A DNA stretch of 64,000 nt from Desulfobacter latus. Its GTDB lineage: Bacteria; Desulfobacterota; Desulfobacteria; Desulfobacterales; Desulfobacteraceae. Positions 50,778 to 59,689 of the stretch are shown here, one piece after another; the stretch's first letter is position 1; every line of letters begins with the position of its first letter. The notes under the pieces are model-generated. The model was given only the letters and a program-made list of their open reading frames with translations. It made no database searches and was not told the DNA's origin. Position numbers and translations under genes: made by a program. The stretch is taken from assembly GCF_013389365.1 (NCBI RefSeq), contig NZ_JACADJ010000005.1, positions 62,001 to 126,000 on the forward strand, in the 5' to 3' direction.

Positions 50778-52034
50778 TCAGCAGGGCGCTTTCTGCTGTT
50801 CCAGATCCAGCTGGTTGACCAGGAGCCTTAATTTCATCCTGGATTCAGCCCCTTTGTTTCGGGAGAGGACCTGCTTCATTTCCCGGTCCAGTTCAGGGCT
50901 TTCCGGCGCCCACCCGTAAGCCCGGCCATGGAGGATTTTAAGCTTGTCCGAGAGTCTCTTCCATTCACCGGATGACAGGTCCTGGAGAGAATGGATATTG
51001 ATCTTTTTCCAGGCCTTGTGGTAATTGCGGGCAAAGCAGGGAATGTCGTCGGTCGGCTGGTCGGTTTTCTGCCGTCCGCGGGGTTTGCGGGTCCGGTCCC
51101 AGGGCTCGGTTTCAACCAGGCTGAAAAAATCATGAGTAAAGGCAAATACCGGGTAAAATCCCTGTGCCGGGCGTTCCGGGCAGAAGATTTCATGGAGAAG
51201 ATCATAGCTTTTGCTGCGGCTGGTGATGCGGGTCTGGCCGATGGATTCCCCTTCGTCAAAAAGCAGGACCCAGCCCCCGTATCCCATCTCCTTGATCAAC
51301 CGGGCCAGCCCTTTTACCATGGCCAGATATTCTTTGGGTTCCCGGCAGACCAGGGAGTGGCCCTTGTAAAAGGGCACTTCCCGGTAATGGAAGGCCGCAG
51401 CAAGCTTATGGGCCGGGATCTCTTTGCCCATGAGCGCATTTTTCAGGGTCCAGGCAAAGGATCGGGGTTGAAACCGGGCATGTTTTTTTAAGTGTCGCTT
51501 GTTGGCCGGAATCTCCATGTTTTTGTGGGCCATGGCCGCCAGGATGGCCCGGAAGCGGTGGGGCATGTCACCGGGAATAAAATCACTGATGACCTTATTC
51601 TTATTTTCCGGCCGGGCCGGCCATTGGGCGGCTGCTTCCTTCCATACGTTTACCAGGTTGTTTTCTTCATTGGGAAAAACCATGGCCCCCATCAAAGCCC
51701 GGTAAACCGCTTGAAAGTCGTGAAAGGGAATTTGCCGGGGGTCCAGGTTGATATAGCTGACCACAAAATTATTTTCCAGGGCCCGCTGTTTCAAATAGGT
51801 GAGGCTGTGGGATTTGCCCTGGCCGTATGCGCCGCAGACACAGAGGTGGTAAGGCATGCCCTTGTCCAGGGCTGTAACCCCCTGGTCAAAGAGTTGATTG
51901 AGCTTGTCTTCCCCTGAGGTGAGCCATTGGACCCCCAGGGGATCAAACAGGCCCTCCCTGAGGCGCTCCACCGCCCTGCGGAGATGGAAATTTTTGGCGC
52001 CGTTGATCTGTGCGTTAAATGCCTTTTCATCCAT
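50778..52034 (-). CDS. BrxD-like (DUF2791) ATPase, first of two
   Basis: This 418-residue P-loop ATPase has Walker A in CGAYGQGKSHSLTYLKQR, then YINLDPRQIPFHDFQAVYRA, and Walker B in WVLLFDEGESIGQTR. This pattern (G-x-Y-G-x-GKSH, then a charged DE) matches the DUF2791 family that includes BREX BrxD. The protein likely acts as a switch or DNA-loading ATPase for the helicase gene 5 bases downstream. It is paralogous to the 52,050-53,363 product upstream but more divergent. There is no BREX methyltransferase or PglZ in the window. Confidence 0.82.
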   Translation of the reverse strand: MDEKAFNAQINGAKNFHLRRAVERLREGLFDPLGVQWLTSGEDKLNQLFDQGVTALDKGMPYHLCVCGAYGQGKSHSLTYLKQRALENNFVVSYINLDPRQIPFHDFQAVYRALMGAMVFPNEENNLVNVWKEAAAQWPARPENKNKVISDFIPGDMPHRFRAILAAMAHKNMEIPANKRHLKKHARFQPRSFAWTLKNALMGKEIPAHKLAAAFHYREVPFYKGHSLVCREPKEYLAMVKGLARLIKEMGYGGWVLLFDEGESIGQTRITSRSKSYDLLHEIFCPERPAQGFYPVFAFTHDFFSLVETEPWDRTRKPRGRQKTDQPTDDIPCFARNYHKAWKKINIHSLQDLSSGEWKRLSDKLKILHGRAYGWAPESPELDREMKQVLSRNKGAESRMKLRLLVNQLDLEQQKAPC

Positions 52035-52049
52035 GGTGTTTATTCCGAT

Positions 52050-53363
52050 TTAATCATCCCAGGTGGGCTCCATCTGCTTCATTTTTTCCGCTTCCATCTC
52101 TTTTCGGGTCTCGACCATCTGCCGGGCCATGTCCATCTCCTCCGGAGACTCACCCTGTTCGGCCAGGTCCAGGACACCGATGAGCTGCTTGATGAAAAGC
52201 CGCACCTCGCTGATGACACCCATCCTTTTCTGGTTCTCGCAGATATCCTGTATGACCTTATCCGTAACCATCTCTTCCGGGGACCAGCGGTAAGCAACGC
52301 CGTGCAGGGAGAGCAGGCACCGGCCCAGGTCTGCCAGCTCTTCGGTTTGAAGCGGCGTCTGGTGGATATCCACAAGCACGCCCCGGTAATTGAGACGTTT
52401 GGCGTCGCCCATTGATGTCCCGATGGACCGCACCCGGCTCCACAGGGCGTCGTAGGATTTAAAGCCCTTTTCCGATACCAGCACGTCCGGGATGATGGAA
52501 AAGAAAATGTGGAGGTATTGGGCGGTCTCGCTGTTGTCGATGAAGAGACGGACATTTTCGTAAGCCGCATTGCGCACCGAGGCACTCATGGCCACCACCG
52601 TCTCCATTTCATCCATAAGCAGGATCAAACCCTGGTGCCCAAACCGCCGCAAAAACAGGATCAGGGAATTCATCAGCTGCCGGGCATTGACCTTGGTCAG
52701 GTATTCGTAAATCTGGAAGGGCTTGAGTTCCCGTTTGGTGACCTTGCCGCCCTCAAACCAGTGCATGAGGATTTCCCGGTCCGCCTTGCGGCGTTCCTCA
52801 TCCTCCCCTTCCGCCAGGGGGGCAAACCGGTTGCTTACCAGGGCGGCCAGGGCATTGGCAAAATTGATATCCATGTCCGGGATATCCCTGAGTTCTTCGG
52901 CCAGGGCTGTACATTTTTCTGTGACGGCCGCTGCTTTGGCGTCTTGGAATTCCGGTGACAGGGACTCCAGCCAGGCGGTCAGCAGATTCCGGATGCCCAC
53001 ACCGTCAAAATTGCCCTGGAGCTGCCGGACAATGGACTGGTAAACGGTTTCAAATTTGTGGATGGGCACATCCCGGGTCAGGACTACAAAGGAGACGCCA
53101 AATCCTTTTTCCATGGCCAGATGCCGGATAACGGACATGAAATGGGTTTTACCGTCTCCGTAATCTCCGCTGATGAACCGTACCTTGGCCCCGCCTTCAG
53201 CAATGTAGTTTTCCAGGTCATCTTCGATATAGGCGAGCCATTTCTGTCGGCCCACGGTAAATACCGGCACATATTCCACAGGCACGCTGCCCTTGCGCAG
53301 CTCTTCGATGATGGCTCTGGCCTGGAAGGGTTTGAGTTCTTTGAGGGCATCCAATGATATCAT
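52050..53363 (-). CDS. BrxD-like (DUF2791) ATPase, second of two
   Basis: This protein of about 437 residues begins SLDALKELKPFQARAIIEEL, the typical opening of DUF2791 ATPases. Walker A is in FISGDYGDGKTHFMSVIRH and Walker B in LILLMDEMETVVAMSASV. Downstream helical domains (VLDLAEQGESPEEMDMARQM) are also family-like. This copy keeps the family pattern better than its neighbour. I start it at the ATG at 53,363, which follows AAGGA; a TTG 6 bases earlier is possible. It lies between the 278-residue unknown (8-13-base gap) and the other ATPase gene (15-base gap). Two tandem BrxD-like ATPases are unusual. Confidence 0.85.
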   Translation of the reverse strand: MISLDALKELKPFQARAIIEELRKGSVPVEYVPVFTVGRQKWLAYIEDDLENYIAEGGAKVRFISGDYGDGKTHFMSVIRHLAMEKGFGVSFVVLTRDVPIHKFETVYQSIVRQLQGNFDGVGIRNLLTAWLESLSPEFQDAKAAAVTEKCTALAEELRDIPDMDINFANALAALVSNRFAPLAEGEDEERRKADREILMHWFEGGKVTKRELKPFQIYEYLTKVNARQLMNSLILFLRRFGHQGLILLMDEMETVVAMSASVRNAAYENVRLFIDNSETAQYLHIFFSIIPDVLVSEKGFKSYDALWSRVRSIGTSMGDAKRLNYRGVLVDIHQTPLQTEELADLGRCLLSLHGVAYRWSPEEMVTDKVIQDICENQKRMGVISEVRLFIKQLIGVLDLAEQGESPEEMDMARQMVETRKEMEAEKMKQMEPTWDD

Positions 53364-53376
53364 GACCAAATATTCC

Positions 53377-54213
53377 TTAGGATTTATGGAAAGAGATGGC
53401 AGTGATCTGGCGCAGTTCCCCCTGGGTGTCCAGGAGCCACAAGGCCTTGTTTCGTCCTGGGGTGAGTTGAAGTTCGTATCCTTGGGAGGTGCCGCCGATG
53501 CCCGCCTGGTAGTACCGCCACAGGTCCACGGAAAACTGGTCCAGGCTGTAGCCTTTAAATTTCCCCTTGTCCATGTTTTGGAAAAAGGTTTTGGACTGCA
53601 AGGAGATCACATAGGCGAGGTAAAATTGCTGCATGGGCACGGGGCGGCCGGCGGGCAGATCTTCTTTTTCAAGGAGTTCCAGGTAGACTTTGCACAGGCC
53701 ATCAATGAACTCCTGGGGATCATAGGGCTTGTCGTACAATTGCTTCTTGAGCCGGACCACCATGGCCATGATCCGCCGGGGATCAATGGATTTGAGTACT
53801 TTTTTGTTGATCTTCGTGGAGCGGCTGGCAAAATCAATCTCCCCGGTGATGCCTTTTAAAACCGTGAACCTGGGAAAATCCATCTCCATTTCGAGACCGG
53901 CCTCTTCGCATTTCCGGGTCAGATCTTCGATGAGATCCATGCGGTATTGCGCCACCTTTTCATCGGCATAGGTCCCCAGGGTTTCAAATATCGGGGCGCA
54001 GCTTTCAAGGGACTCGTCCTCGCATATATCCCCGGCCAGTTTGCTTTTGAGCAGTTCATCCAGTTGGAGAAAGTCATCCCTCTCTGCACATCGGATGCAT
54101 TGTTTGATCAAATCGGCTTTTTTCTGTTTCTGGTTCAGATCCCGCTGAAAGGGCTGAACGATCTGTTTTAAATCCTCTTGAGCATCCTCAAGAAAGTCAT
54201 TGGTTTCCGGCAT
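53377..54213 (-). CDS. Unknown protein of the BrxD/helicase cassette
   Basis: This 278-residue cytoplasmic protein is not one I can assign. It is mostly helical and charged in the first 110 residues (NDFLEDAQEDLKQIVQPFQR), followed by a mixed region with FPRFTVLKGITGEIDFASRS and RRIMAMVVRLKKQLYDKP. A C-terminal part has GYELQLTPGRNKALWLLDTQ. No catalytic motif is visible, and I do not see the TerB domain expected if this were a Shango system. It is the first gene of the seven-gene operon, 7 bases before the frame of the BrxD-like gene. It may be the specificity or substrate-recognition subunit, by position only. Confidence 0.75.
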   Translation of the reverse strand: MPETNDFLEDAQEDLKQIVQPFQRDLNQKQKKADLIKQCIRCAERDDFLQLDELLKSKLAGDICEDESLESCAPIFETLGTYADEKVAQYRMDLIEDLTRKCEEAGLEMEMDFPRFTVLKGITGEIDFASRSTKINKKVLKSIDPRRIMAMVVRLKKQLYDKPYDPQEFIDGLCKVYLELLEKEDLPAGRPVPMQQFYLAYVISLQSKTFFQNMDKGKFKGYSLDQFSVDLWRYYQAGIGGTSQGYELQLTPGRNKALWLLDTQGELRQITAISFHKS

Positions 54214-54276
54214 GTGATTCCTCGTTTGTTTTCAAATTTTAATTGATTTGTTTTCTACACTGATGCCGGAAAAATT

Positions 54277-54615
54277 TCAATGGTTTTGGGTGTTGGCTTT
54301 CACAACCTCATGAAGCGTATCATGAATCCAGGCATTGAGACTTTTACCTTTTTTTCGGGCTTTAATGACAAGCAGTTTATGGAGTTCGGGTTCTACACGA
54401 ACTAAAAACTTCCCGGAATACGGCTTTTCCGGCTCTTCGCCCCGTTCGGCACAAAATTCAAGATAATCTTCTACTGAATCATGAAAAGCTGCTCTCAAAT
54501 CGTGAACCGTTTCACCTTCAAAGGTAATTACGTCCCTTAGATTAATGACTTCTCCGTGAAAAATATCAGCGTCGTCATCGAATTCGACTTTTGCAAAATA
54601 TCCTTTATATTCCAT
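54277..54615 (-). CDS. HicB-family antitoxin-like protein
   Basis: This 112-residue protein has the HicB layout: the partial RNase H-like fold MEYKGYFAKVEFDDDADIFH, GEVINLRDVITFEGETVHDL, then FHDSVEDYLEFCAERGEEPE. A C-terminal ribbon-helix-helix DNA-binding part follows (KFLVRVEPELHKLLVIKARK). HicB neutralises the HicA mRNA interferase and represses its own operon. The upstream hicA is only a 29-residue fragment overlapping this start by 11 bases, so hicB is effectively orphaned. I use the ATG at 54,615 because it matches the usual HicB N-terminus. Confidence 0.88.
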   Translation of the reverse strand: MEYKGYFAKVEFDDDADIFHGEVINLRDVITFEGETVHDLRAAFHDSVEDYLEFCAERGEEPEKPYSGKFLVRVEPELHKLLVIKARKKGKSLNAWIHDTLHEVVKANTQNH

Positions 54616-54694
54616 CAACACTTGTCCAAGGAATATCTGAACGATCAGGGCGTTCAAATATTTTTTTTAGCGTTTGGCGTTGTTTTTTGTTCAT
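54605..54694 (-). pseudogene. Truncated hicA toxin gene
   Basis: An ATG at 54,694 opens a frame reading MNKKQRQTLKKIFERPDRSD then IPWTSVDGI and stop, 29 residues in all. This is the start of HicA-type toxins (N-x-K-x-R-x-T-L-x-x-I-F, then I-x-W-x-x-V). The catalytic-histidine part (GSR-x-x-F-x-H in the family) and the rest are gone, as if an internal deletion had joined the 5' end to hicB. It overlaps the hicB start by 11 bases. Confidence 0.75.
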
Positions 54695-54704
54695 GACAGT
54701 ATGA

Positions 54705-54735
54705 TATCATAGTATCATAGTTCGATACTATGATA
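54705..54735. promoter_or_regulatory. Inverted repeat, probable HicB operator
   Basis: TATCATAGTAT (54,705-54,715) and its exact complement ATACTATGATA (54,725-54,735), spaced by 9 bases, lie 10 bases upstream of the hicA remnant start. HicB proteins with a ribbon-helix-helix domain bind such palindromes. The operator survives although the toxin gene does not. Confidence 0.6.
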
Positions 54736-54818
54736 AATTAAATAAATTTTTCTTTGTGGACGCTGTGTCCTCTGTGGTTTATTTTACATATTACTTCGGT
54801 GTTTTTGGGAGAAAGTAA

Positions 54819-55463
54819 ATGAAAAAACGATATGTAACAGTCTTACTGGTTTTAATGGTCTGGGGAGGTGTTATGCCGGGCATGTTTGCGAGAGCATGGG
54901 GAAATCCAAAAATAAAAATTTTGTTCCTGGGAGATTCCATTACCGCCGGGTACGGGATCGCCCAGGAAGACGCCTATCCGGCCCTGTTGGGACAGAAACT
55001 TGAATCGCTCGGGATACATCATGTCGAGATCATGAACGGCAGCATCAGCGGTTCGACTACGGCCAGTGCCCTTTCCCGGCTCAAATGGTTCCAAAAAGCC
55101 GCTCCTGATATTCTGGTGCTGGCCCTGGGAGCCAATGACGGCTTAAGGGGCTTGTCCGTGGAAAATATGGAAGAGAACCTGGGCCAGACCATTACATTTG
55201 CAAAAAACAACAATATGGATGTCATCCTGGCCGGTATGCAGATTCCCCCCAATTACGGGCCGGAATATGCCGATGCGTTTAAACAGGTGTTTACCACGCT
55301 GGCCGATGACCACGGCATTGCTCTGATTCCTTTTCTCCTGGAAGGAGTAGGGGGCAGGCCGGACATGAACCAGCCCGACGGCATTCATCCCAACCGGGCA
55401 GGACATCAGCAAATCGCAAAAACCGTATTGCCTTTTATTTTAAAAAGGATTCAGGAGCCATGA
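54819..55463 (+). CDS. tesA: TesA-like SGNH esterase/lysophospholipase, exported
   Basis: This 214-residue GDSL/SGNH hydrolase has an N-terminal hydrophobic signal peptide (VTVLLVLMVWGGVMPGMFAR). Block I is ILFLGDSITAGYGIAQEDAY (nucleophile Ser), block II has SGSTTASALSRL, block III is LALGANDGLRG, and block V is QPDGIHPNRAGHQ with the catalytic Asp and His. This is the layout of E. coli TesA, a periplasmic thioesterase/lysophospholipase. Downstream and overlapping by 4 bases are ATPase and permease genes equivalent to ybbA and ybbP, the same association as in E. coli. The ATG follows GGGAGAAAGTAA. Confidence 0.92.
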   Translation: MKKRYVTVLLVLMVWGGVMPGMFARAWGNPKIKILFLGDSITAGYGIAQEDAYPALLGQKLESLGIHHVEIMNGSISGSTTASALSRLKWFQKAAPDILVLALGANDGLRGLSVENMEENLGQTITFAKNNNMDVILAGMQIPPNYGPEYADAFKQVFTTLADDHGIALIPFLLEGVGGRPDMNQPDGIHPNRAGHQQIAKTVLPFILKRIQEP

Positions 55464-56125
55464 TGGGACTGGAAATTAATCATCTTTGCAAGTCTTTTTA
55501 TTCTCCGGGAACCGGTATGATCCAGGTTCTGAATGATGTGAACCTTGAAATCCGGCCCGGCCGGACCTATGCCGTCATCGGCCAGTCCGGCTCGGGCAAG
55601 ACCACCCTTTTGTCCCTGATTGCCGGCCTGGACCGCCCGGACAGCGGGGATATCATCCTGGACGGCGAAAATCTGGCCGCCATGAATGAAGACCGGCTGG
55701 CGCGGTTCCGGGCAGAGAACATCGGGATTATTTTCCAGCAGTTTCACCTCATGCCCCATTTGACGGCACAGGAGAACATCAGCCTGCCTCTGGAAATCCT
55801 CAAGGTCCCGGACATTGAGAGACAAACCCATGCCATGCTGGAAATGGTGGGGCTTTCCCCCCGGCGGCACCACCTGCCCGGCGCCTTATCCGGCGGAGAA
55901 TGCCAGCGGGTGGCCATTGCCCGTGCCTTGATTGTTAAACCGTCCCTGATCCTGGCCGACGAACCCACGGGTAACCTGGATACGGCCACCGGCGAAACAG
56001 TGGCTGATCTGCTGTTTAACCTGGTGGACACTGAAAATAAAAGTCTGATCCTGGTAACCCACAATCCTGCCCTGGCCGACCGGTGCCGCAGTACATTCAC
56101 CCTTGAACGGGGGGGACTGTCCTGA
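55460..56125 (+). CDS. ybbA: ABC transporter ATPase, YbbA/LolD type
   Basis: This 221-residue ATPase has all ABC motifs: Walker [20 protein letters not shown] loop (IFQQFHLMP), signature [15 protein letters not shown], Walker [13 protein letters not shown], and the H loop LILVTHNPA. It belongs to the MacB/LolD/YbbA group of type VII transporters, which work with FtsX-like permeases by mechanotransmission rather than carrying substrate across. It overlaps the esterase stop by 4 bases and the permease start by 1 base, so the three are co-translated. Confidence 0.93.
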   Translation: MMGLEINHLCKSFYSPGTGMIQVLNDVNLEIRPGRTYAVIGQSGSGKTTLLSLIAGLDRPDSGDIILDGENLAAMNEDRLARFRAENIGIIFQQFHLMPHLTAQENISLPLEILKVPDIERQTHAMLEMVGLSPRRHHLPGALSGGECQRVAIARALIVKPSLILADEPTGNLDTATGETVADLLFNLVDTENKSLILVTHNPALADRCRSTFTLERGGLS

Positions 56126-58677
56126 TGTTTTGGATACGGACGGCGTTCAAGGAGTTGATCACCCACAAGGGGTTTTCCCTGTTTTTTATCCTGAACCTGG
56201 CCCTGGGACTGGCCGGGTTTATCGCCATCCAGTCCTTCCGGGAGTCTTTGGACCGCCACATGGATGAGAACCTTAAAGAAATTCTCACAGCCGATTTGGT
56301 GCTGATTTCCTATAATTCCCTGACACAGCAGGAGATGCAGCAGGCCGACCGGATACTGGCCGGATACCGGGACAAGGCCCGGCTGGTCACGTTTTTTTCC
56401 ATGGCCCGGGGGCATGACCGGTCCAGGCTGGTCAGGGTTATGGCCATGGATGGGGCCTATCCCCTGTACGGTGGTTTTACGTTTGAAGAAGAGACGGATT
56501 CAAAAGATATCCAGGGTAACCCCGGGCTGTTTATGACCCGGGATACGGCCCGATCCCTTGGGATCAAGACCGATTCCGACCGTGGAAAACCGGTAAAGCT
56601 GGGAGAAAAAGCGTTTCTGATCCGGGATTTTTTCAAGGATGATCCGGACAAGAATCTGACGGGGTTGGAGCTGGCCCCCAAGGTTTATATGGGCCTGGAC
56701 CAACTGGCCGGGACCGGGTTGATCCGGTTTGGCAGCCGGGTCCGGTATCTGTATTACTACCGATTCGAACCCGGCGTAAATCTGGAAGGAAAAATCCGCG
56801 ACCTCAAACAGCATTTTTATGATCCGGTCCGGAACCAGCCCCGGCTTAATGTCTATGATGCCCGGGATGTCAACCAGCGACTGGGGCGTCTCAGCCGGTA
56901 TTTTACCCGGTACATGGGCCTGGTCAGTATCATTGCCCTGTTTCTGGCCGGTATGGTGGCAGCCTATCTTTTCAGGGGGTTTTTAACCTTGAAATCAAAG
57001 GAAATGGCTATTTTGATGGCCGTGGGGGCGACCCGGAAATACATTTATTTTTATGTGAGTTGTCAGCTTCTGTTCCTGGGTACAATTTCAGCCGGCCTGG
57101 CGGTGATCGTTTCCATGGTGCTTCTGCCGGTTTTTCCCGTGATTTTCAAGGACCTGATACCGGCTCACCTGAACGTGGGCATGTCCTTTGATACCCTGGC
57201 CGTTGCCCTGGTTGTCGGCATCGCCGGCAGCCTGGTGTTTTGTCTGCCCCTGTTTGTCACGATTTTCAGTATCCGGCCCCTGACCTTGCTCCAGGGGCAT
57301 TCCGTGACGCGCCGGGGCTCAAAACGCAAAACCCTGTGGCAGGCATTGTCATTTGTACCGGTCATCGCAGCGCTTTTTTTGATGTCTGTGATGGTGTCCG
57401 GGACCATGGTCGACGGCGCCCTGTTTGCCGGCGGATTTATTTTGGCTTTGGGCGTGTTTTCCCTGATCGGCGCTCTGGTGTTTTGGGCATGCCGTTTTCC
57501 GGCCGCTTCAAAGCAGATCCCGGTGAAGATCGCTTTTCGGAATCTGTTTCGCAACAAATGGTCGTCCCTGTCCTGTTTTGTTACCATTGCCATGGGCGTG
57601 TTCCTGATTGCCCTTGTCCCCCAGGTCCGCAAAGGCCTGGAAACCGAGATTATCCGGCCAAAAGGATTGAAAATCCCGGTATTGTTCCTGGCCGATATCC
57701 AGGAAGCGCAAAAAGCGTCCCTGATCCGGTTCATGAAAGCTCAGGAGGGTGAACTAACCCGGATTTCCCCCATGGTCCGGGGACGAATCAAGACCGTGAA
57801 CGGCCGGCCCTTTTACGGGCGGCGGGATAAATCCGAAAAAAGGGCCCGGGGCCGGCGGCTGGCGTTTATTTTTTCTTTTCGCAAGACCCTTGATGCGTCC
57901 GAAAAGGTGGTCCAGGGCGCGCCCATGTCCCAAACCCCCTGGGAATTCGGCAGCAACACACCTTTTGAAATTTCTTTGGAACGATCCTTTGCCGACCGCC
58001 ATGACCTAAAGATCGGTGACGCGCTGGAAGTGGATATCCAGGGGATTTTCCTGACCGGGAAAGTGGTCAACCTGCGCCAGGTAAAATGGGCCAGCTTCCA
58101 GCCCAATTTTTTTATGCTGTTCCAGGACGGGGTACTCAACGATGCCCCCAAAACCTATGTGGCCGGCATTTCCAACCTGGACCGTTCCCGGCGCCATGAA
58201 CTGAAAAATGAAATTGTAGACCGATTTCCCAATATTTCCGTCATTGATGTGACCCAGACGGCCCAGACCATTCTGGGGGTGACCGACCGCCTGTCCCTGT
58301 CGGTGAAGTTTATGGCCTGGCTGGCCATTGCTGCGGGGCTTTTGTCCATATTTTCTATTTCCCGGCATGAGGCCTTTAAAAACCGGAACCAGATCAACCT
58401 GCTCAAGGTCCTGGGTACGGATTTCAATACGTTACAGCTTATTACTCTGCTGGAATCCGGGTTTGTCGGGTTTGCAGCAGGGATTACGGCCCTGTGTCTG
58501 AGTGTTGCGGTCTCCTTTGGGATCTCCTGGTATTTTTTTGACAGCCTGTGGCAGCCGGCCGAGGGGACCCTTTTCCTGATCCTGTGCCTCTCAACGGTGA
58601 CCTGCATGGCCACCGGCCTTGGCGCGGCCTGGCAGGTCATGAAGGCCCGGCCGGTTCAGCTGCTGGGTCAAGGGTAA
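56125..58677 (+). CDS. ybbP: YbbP-like FtsX-family permease
   Basis: This 850-residue membrane protein has an N-terminal membrane segment ([20 protein letters not shown]), a large periplasmic domain (about 45-260), an FtsX core ([31 protein letters not shown]), a second pair of membrane segments near 415-470, a second periplasmic domain, and a final FtsX core ([19 protein letters not shown]). This ten-helix, two-FtsX layout is that of YbbP (about 800 residues). Together with YbbA and the TesA-like esterase it probably extracts hydrophobic molecules from the inner membrane for hydrolysis. Assignment is firm at family level. Confidence 0.9.
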   Translation: MFWIRTAFKELITHKGFSLFFILNLALGLAGFIAIQSFRESLDRHMDENLKEILTADLVLISYNSLTQQEMQQADRILAGYRDKARLVTFFSMARGHDRSRLVRVMAMDGAYPLYGGFTFEEETDSKDIQGNPGLFMTRDTARSLGIKTDSDRGKPVKLGEKAFLIRDFFKDDPDKNLTGLELAPKVYMGLDQLAGTGLIRFGSRVRYLYYYRFEPGVNLEGKIRDLKQHFYDPVRNQPRLNVYDARDVNQRLGRLSRYFTRYMGLVSIIALFLAGMVAAYLFRGFLTLKSKEMAILMAVGATRKYIYFYVSCQLLFLGTISAGLAVIVSMVLLPVFPVIFKDLIPAHLNVGMSFDTLAVALVVGIAGSLVFCLPLFVTIFSIRPLTLLQGHSVTRRGSKRKTLWQALSFVPVIAALFLMSVMVSGTMVDGALFAGGFILALGVFSLIGALVFWACRFPAASKQIPVKIAFRNLFRNKWSSLSCFVTIAMGVFLIALVPQVRKGLETEIIRPKGLKIPVLFLADIQEAQKASLIRFMKAQEGELTRISPMVRGRIKTVNGRPFYGRRDKSEKRARGRRLAFIFSFRKTLDASEKVVQGAPMSQTPWEFGSNTPFEISLERSFADRHDLKIGDALEVDIQGIFLTGKVVNLRQVKWASFQPNFFMLFQDGVLNDAPKTYVAGISNLDRSRRHELKNEIVDRFPNISVIDVTQTAQTILGVTDRLSLSVKFMAWLAIAAGLLSIFSISRHEAFKNRNQINLLKVLGTDFNTLQLITLLESGFVGFAAGITALCLSVAVSFGISWYFFDSLWQPAEGTLFLILCLSTVTCMATGLGAAWQVMKARPVQLLGQG

Positions 58678-58703
58678 ACACTTAAATAAATGGATAATCA
58701 GAA

Positions 58704-59246
58704 ATGACCACGGCATGTGTAAGAAAAATATTGCCCAATGTTAAGGATTTTAAAACGTTTTGGAAAAAACAGGGTCCTTTCCGCTACGCACTGACAAGCA
58801 AGGAATACCCGCCTGTATTGCTGGAGCCCGAAGAGTGGATATTCGGCCAGGATAAACAGGCGGTTCTTAAAGAGCTGATGCAGTTTTCCCAAATGAAGAT
58901 GTTCTTTGCACCGGCCCCGTTTAATCCGGACAATAAAAGTATCCTGCGCCCTGATGATATCTGTGCCTGGAAGATTGTCCATTTCCCGGACGCCTGGAAT
59001 GCCATGATATGCGACGGATTTCTGCCCGAAGGTCAGCTTACCCGGGCAGTGGTGGATGAATGTATTGCCCTGGGTTTGAACCAGGATAAATCAGGTATAG
59101 AGCAGGCTTTTTTCAGCCTGCTGGAAAGTCAGCTGGATTGCATGGGCTATGTATGGCTGACGCCCCGGGGAAAAGCAAAATCCGCCTTTATTCATGAATA
59201 CCTGGCGGAGTGGCGCCGGGATGAGGAAGAGGCCGGGCTACTGTAG
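58704..59246 (+). CDS. Conserved-looking protein of unknown function
   Basis: I do not recognise this 180-residue protein. It is cytoplasmic by composition, with no signal or membrane segment. Visible segments include FKTFWKKQGPFRYALTSKEY near the start, and FAPAPFNPDNKSILRPDDIC and YVWLTPRGKAKSAFIHEYLA near the end. It follows ybbP by 26 bases but has no obvious link to it. The reading frame has good codon usage and a start with weak ribosome site (AATCAGAA). A direct-repeat copy lies 3 bases after its stop. Confidence 0.6.
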   Translation: MTTACVRKILPNVKDFKTFWKKQGPFRYALTSKEYPPVLLEPEEWIFGQDKQAVLKELMQFSQMKMFFAPAPFNPDNKSILRPDDICAWKIVHFPDAWNAMICDGFLPEGQLTRAVVDECIALGLNQDKSGIEQAFFSLLESQLDCMGYVWLTPRGKAKSAFIHEYLAEWRRDEEEAGLL

Positions 59247-59248
59247 CA

Positions 59249-59270
59249 GATGATCGAGTTTTATATCATT
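59249..59270 (+). repeat. Left copy of a direct repeat flanking the cutA remnant
   Basis: GATGATCGAGTTTTATATCATT closely matches GATCATCGAGTTATATCATT at 59,670-59,689 (one substitution and a two-base indel), in the same orientation. The two copies bracket the truncated cutA and its unassigned upstream sequence. The core is the same as the motif at 38,602. Confidence 0.6.
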
Positions 59271-59276
59271 CATTAA

Positions 59277-59501
59277 TCATCCTTTACTGACGCAGGGCCC
59301 ACTTGCTTGGGCCTTCACCCAATCCAAAAACGCGTTATTGCCACCAGACACAGCCACTTCAACGATACAGGGACAATCATAGCTATGCATGCGCTTCACC
59401 GCCTCCTCCAGTTCAGGCAAACAATCCGCATGGGTTTTTGCAATCATCACCACCTCGCATTCATCCTGGATGGTCCCTTGCCATTCATAAACCGAACGCA
59501 T
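59277..59501 (-). pseudogene. N-terminally truncated CutA1 gene
   Basis: The 74-residue frame begins MRSVYEWQGTIQDECEVVMI and continues AKTHADCLPELEEAVKRMHS then YDCPCIVEVAVSGGNNAFLD, which is the second half of the trimeric CutA1 protein (about 105 residues). The first beta-alpha unit (the LAACVN region) is absent, and the frame upstream reaches a stop codon after 13 unrelated residues. Truncation is clear; a functional short product is unlikely because the trimer core is lost. Confidence 0.8.
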
Positions 59502-59669
59502 ACCGTGAAACTTCCCATCGGAAACACGGAAGGGAATAATCTAAGGGAGCGCGGGCGTCTTACCTGCTTCTTTACAGGAAAATATATTATATTTGTGGGT
59601 AGAACGCCCGATATTCTGAGGCTTAAGAATTGTTTCCAACGCAGAAGTTGGGCAAATTAACAAAAACCG

Positions 59670-59689
59670 GATCATCGAGTTATATCATT
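59670..59689 (+). repeat. Right copy of the direct repeat flanking the cutA remnant
   Basis: GATCATCGAGTTATATCATT overlaps the last three codons and stop of the flavodoxin gene (minus strand). See the left copy at 59,249-59,270. Confidence 0.6.

Noticed and set aside
59307-59660. Plus- and minus-strand small frames around the cutA remnant
   Set aside because: They lack ribosome sites and overlap the repeat-bounded junk segment; the minus frame with FAQLLRWKQFLSL is a translated repeat, not a gene I can support.
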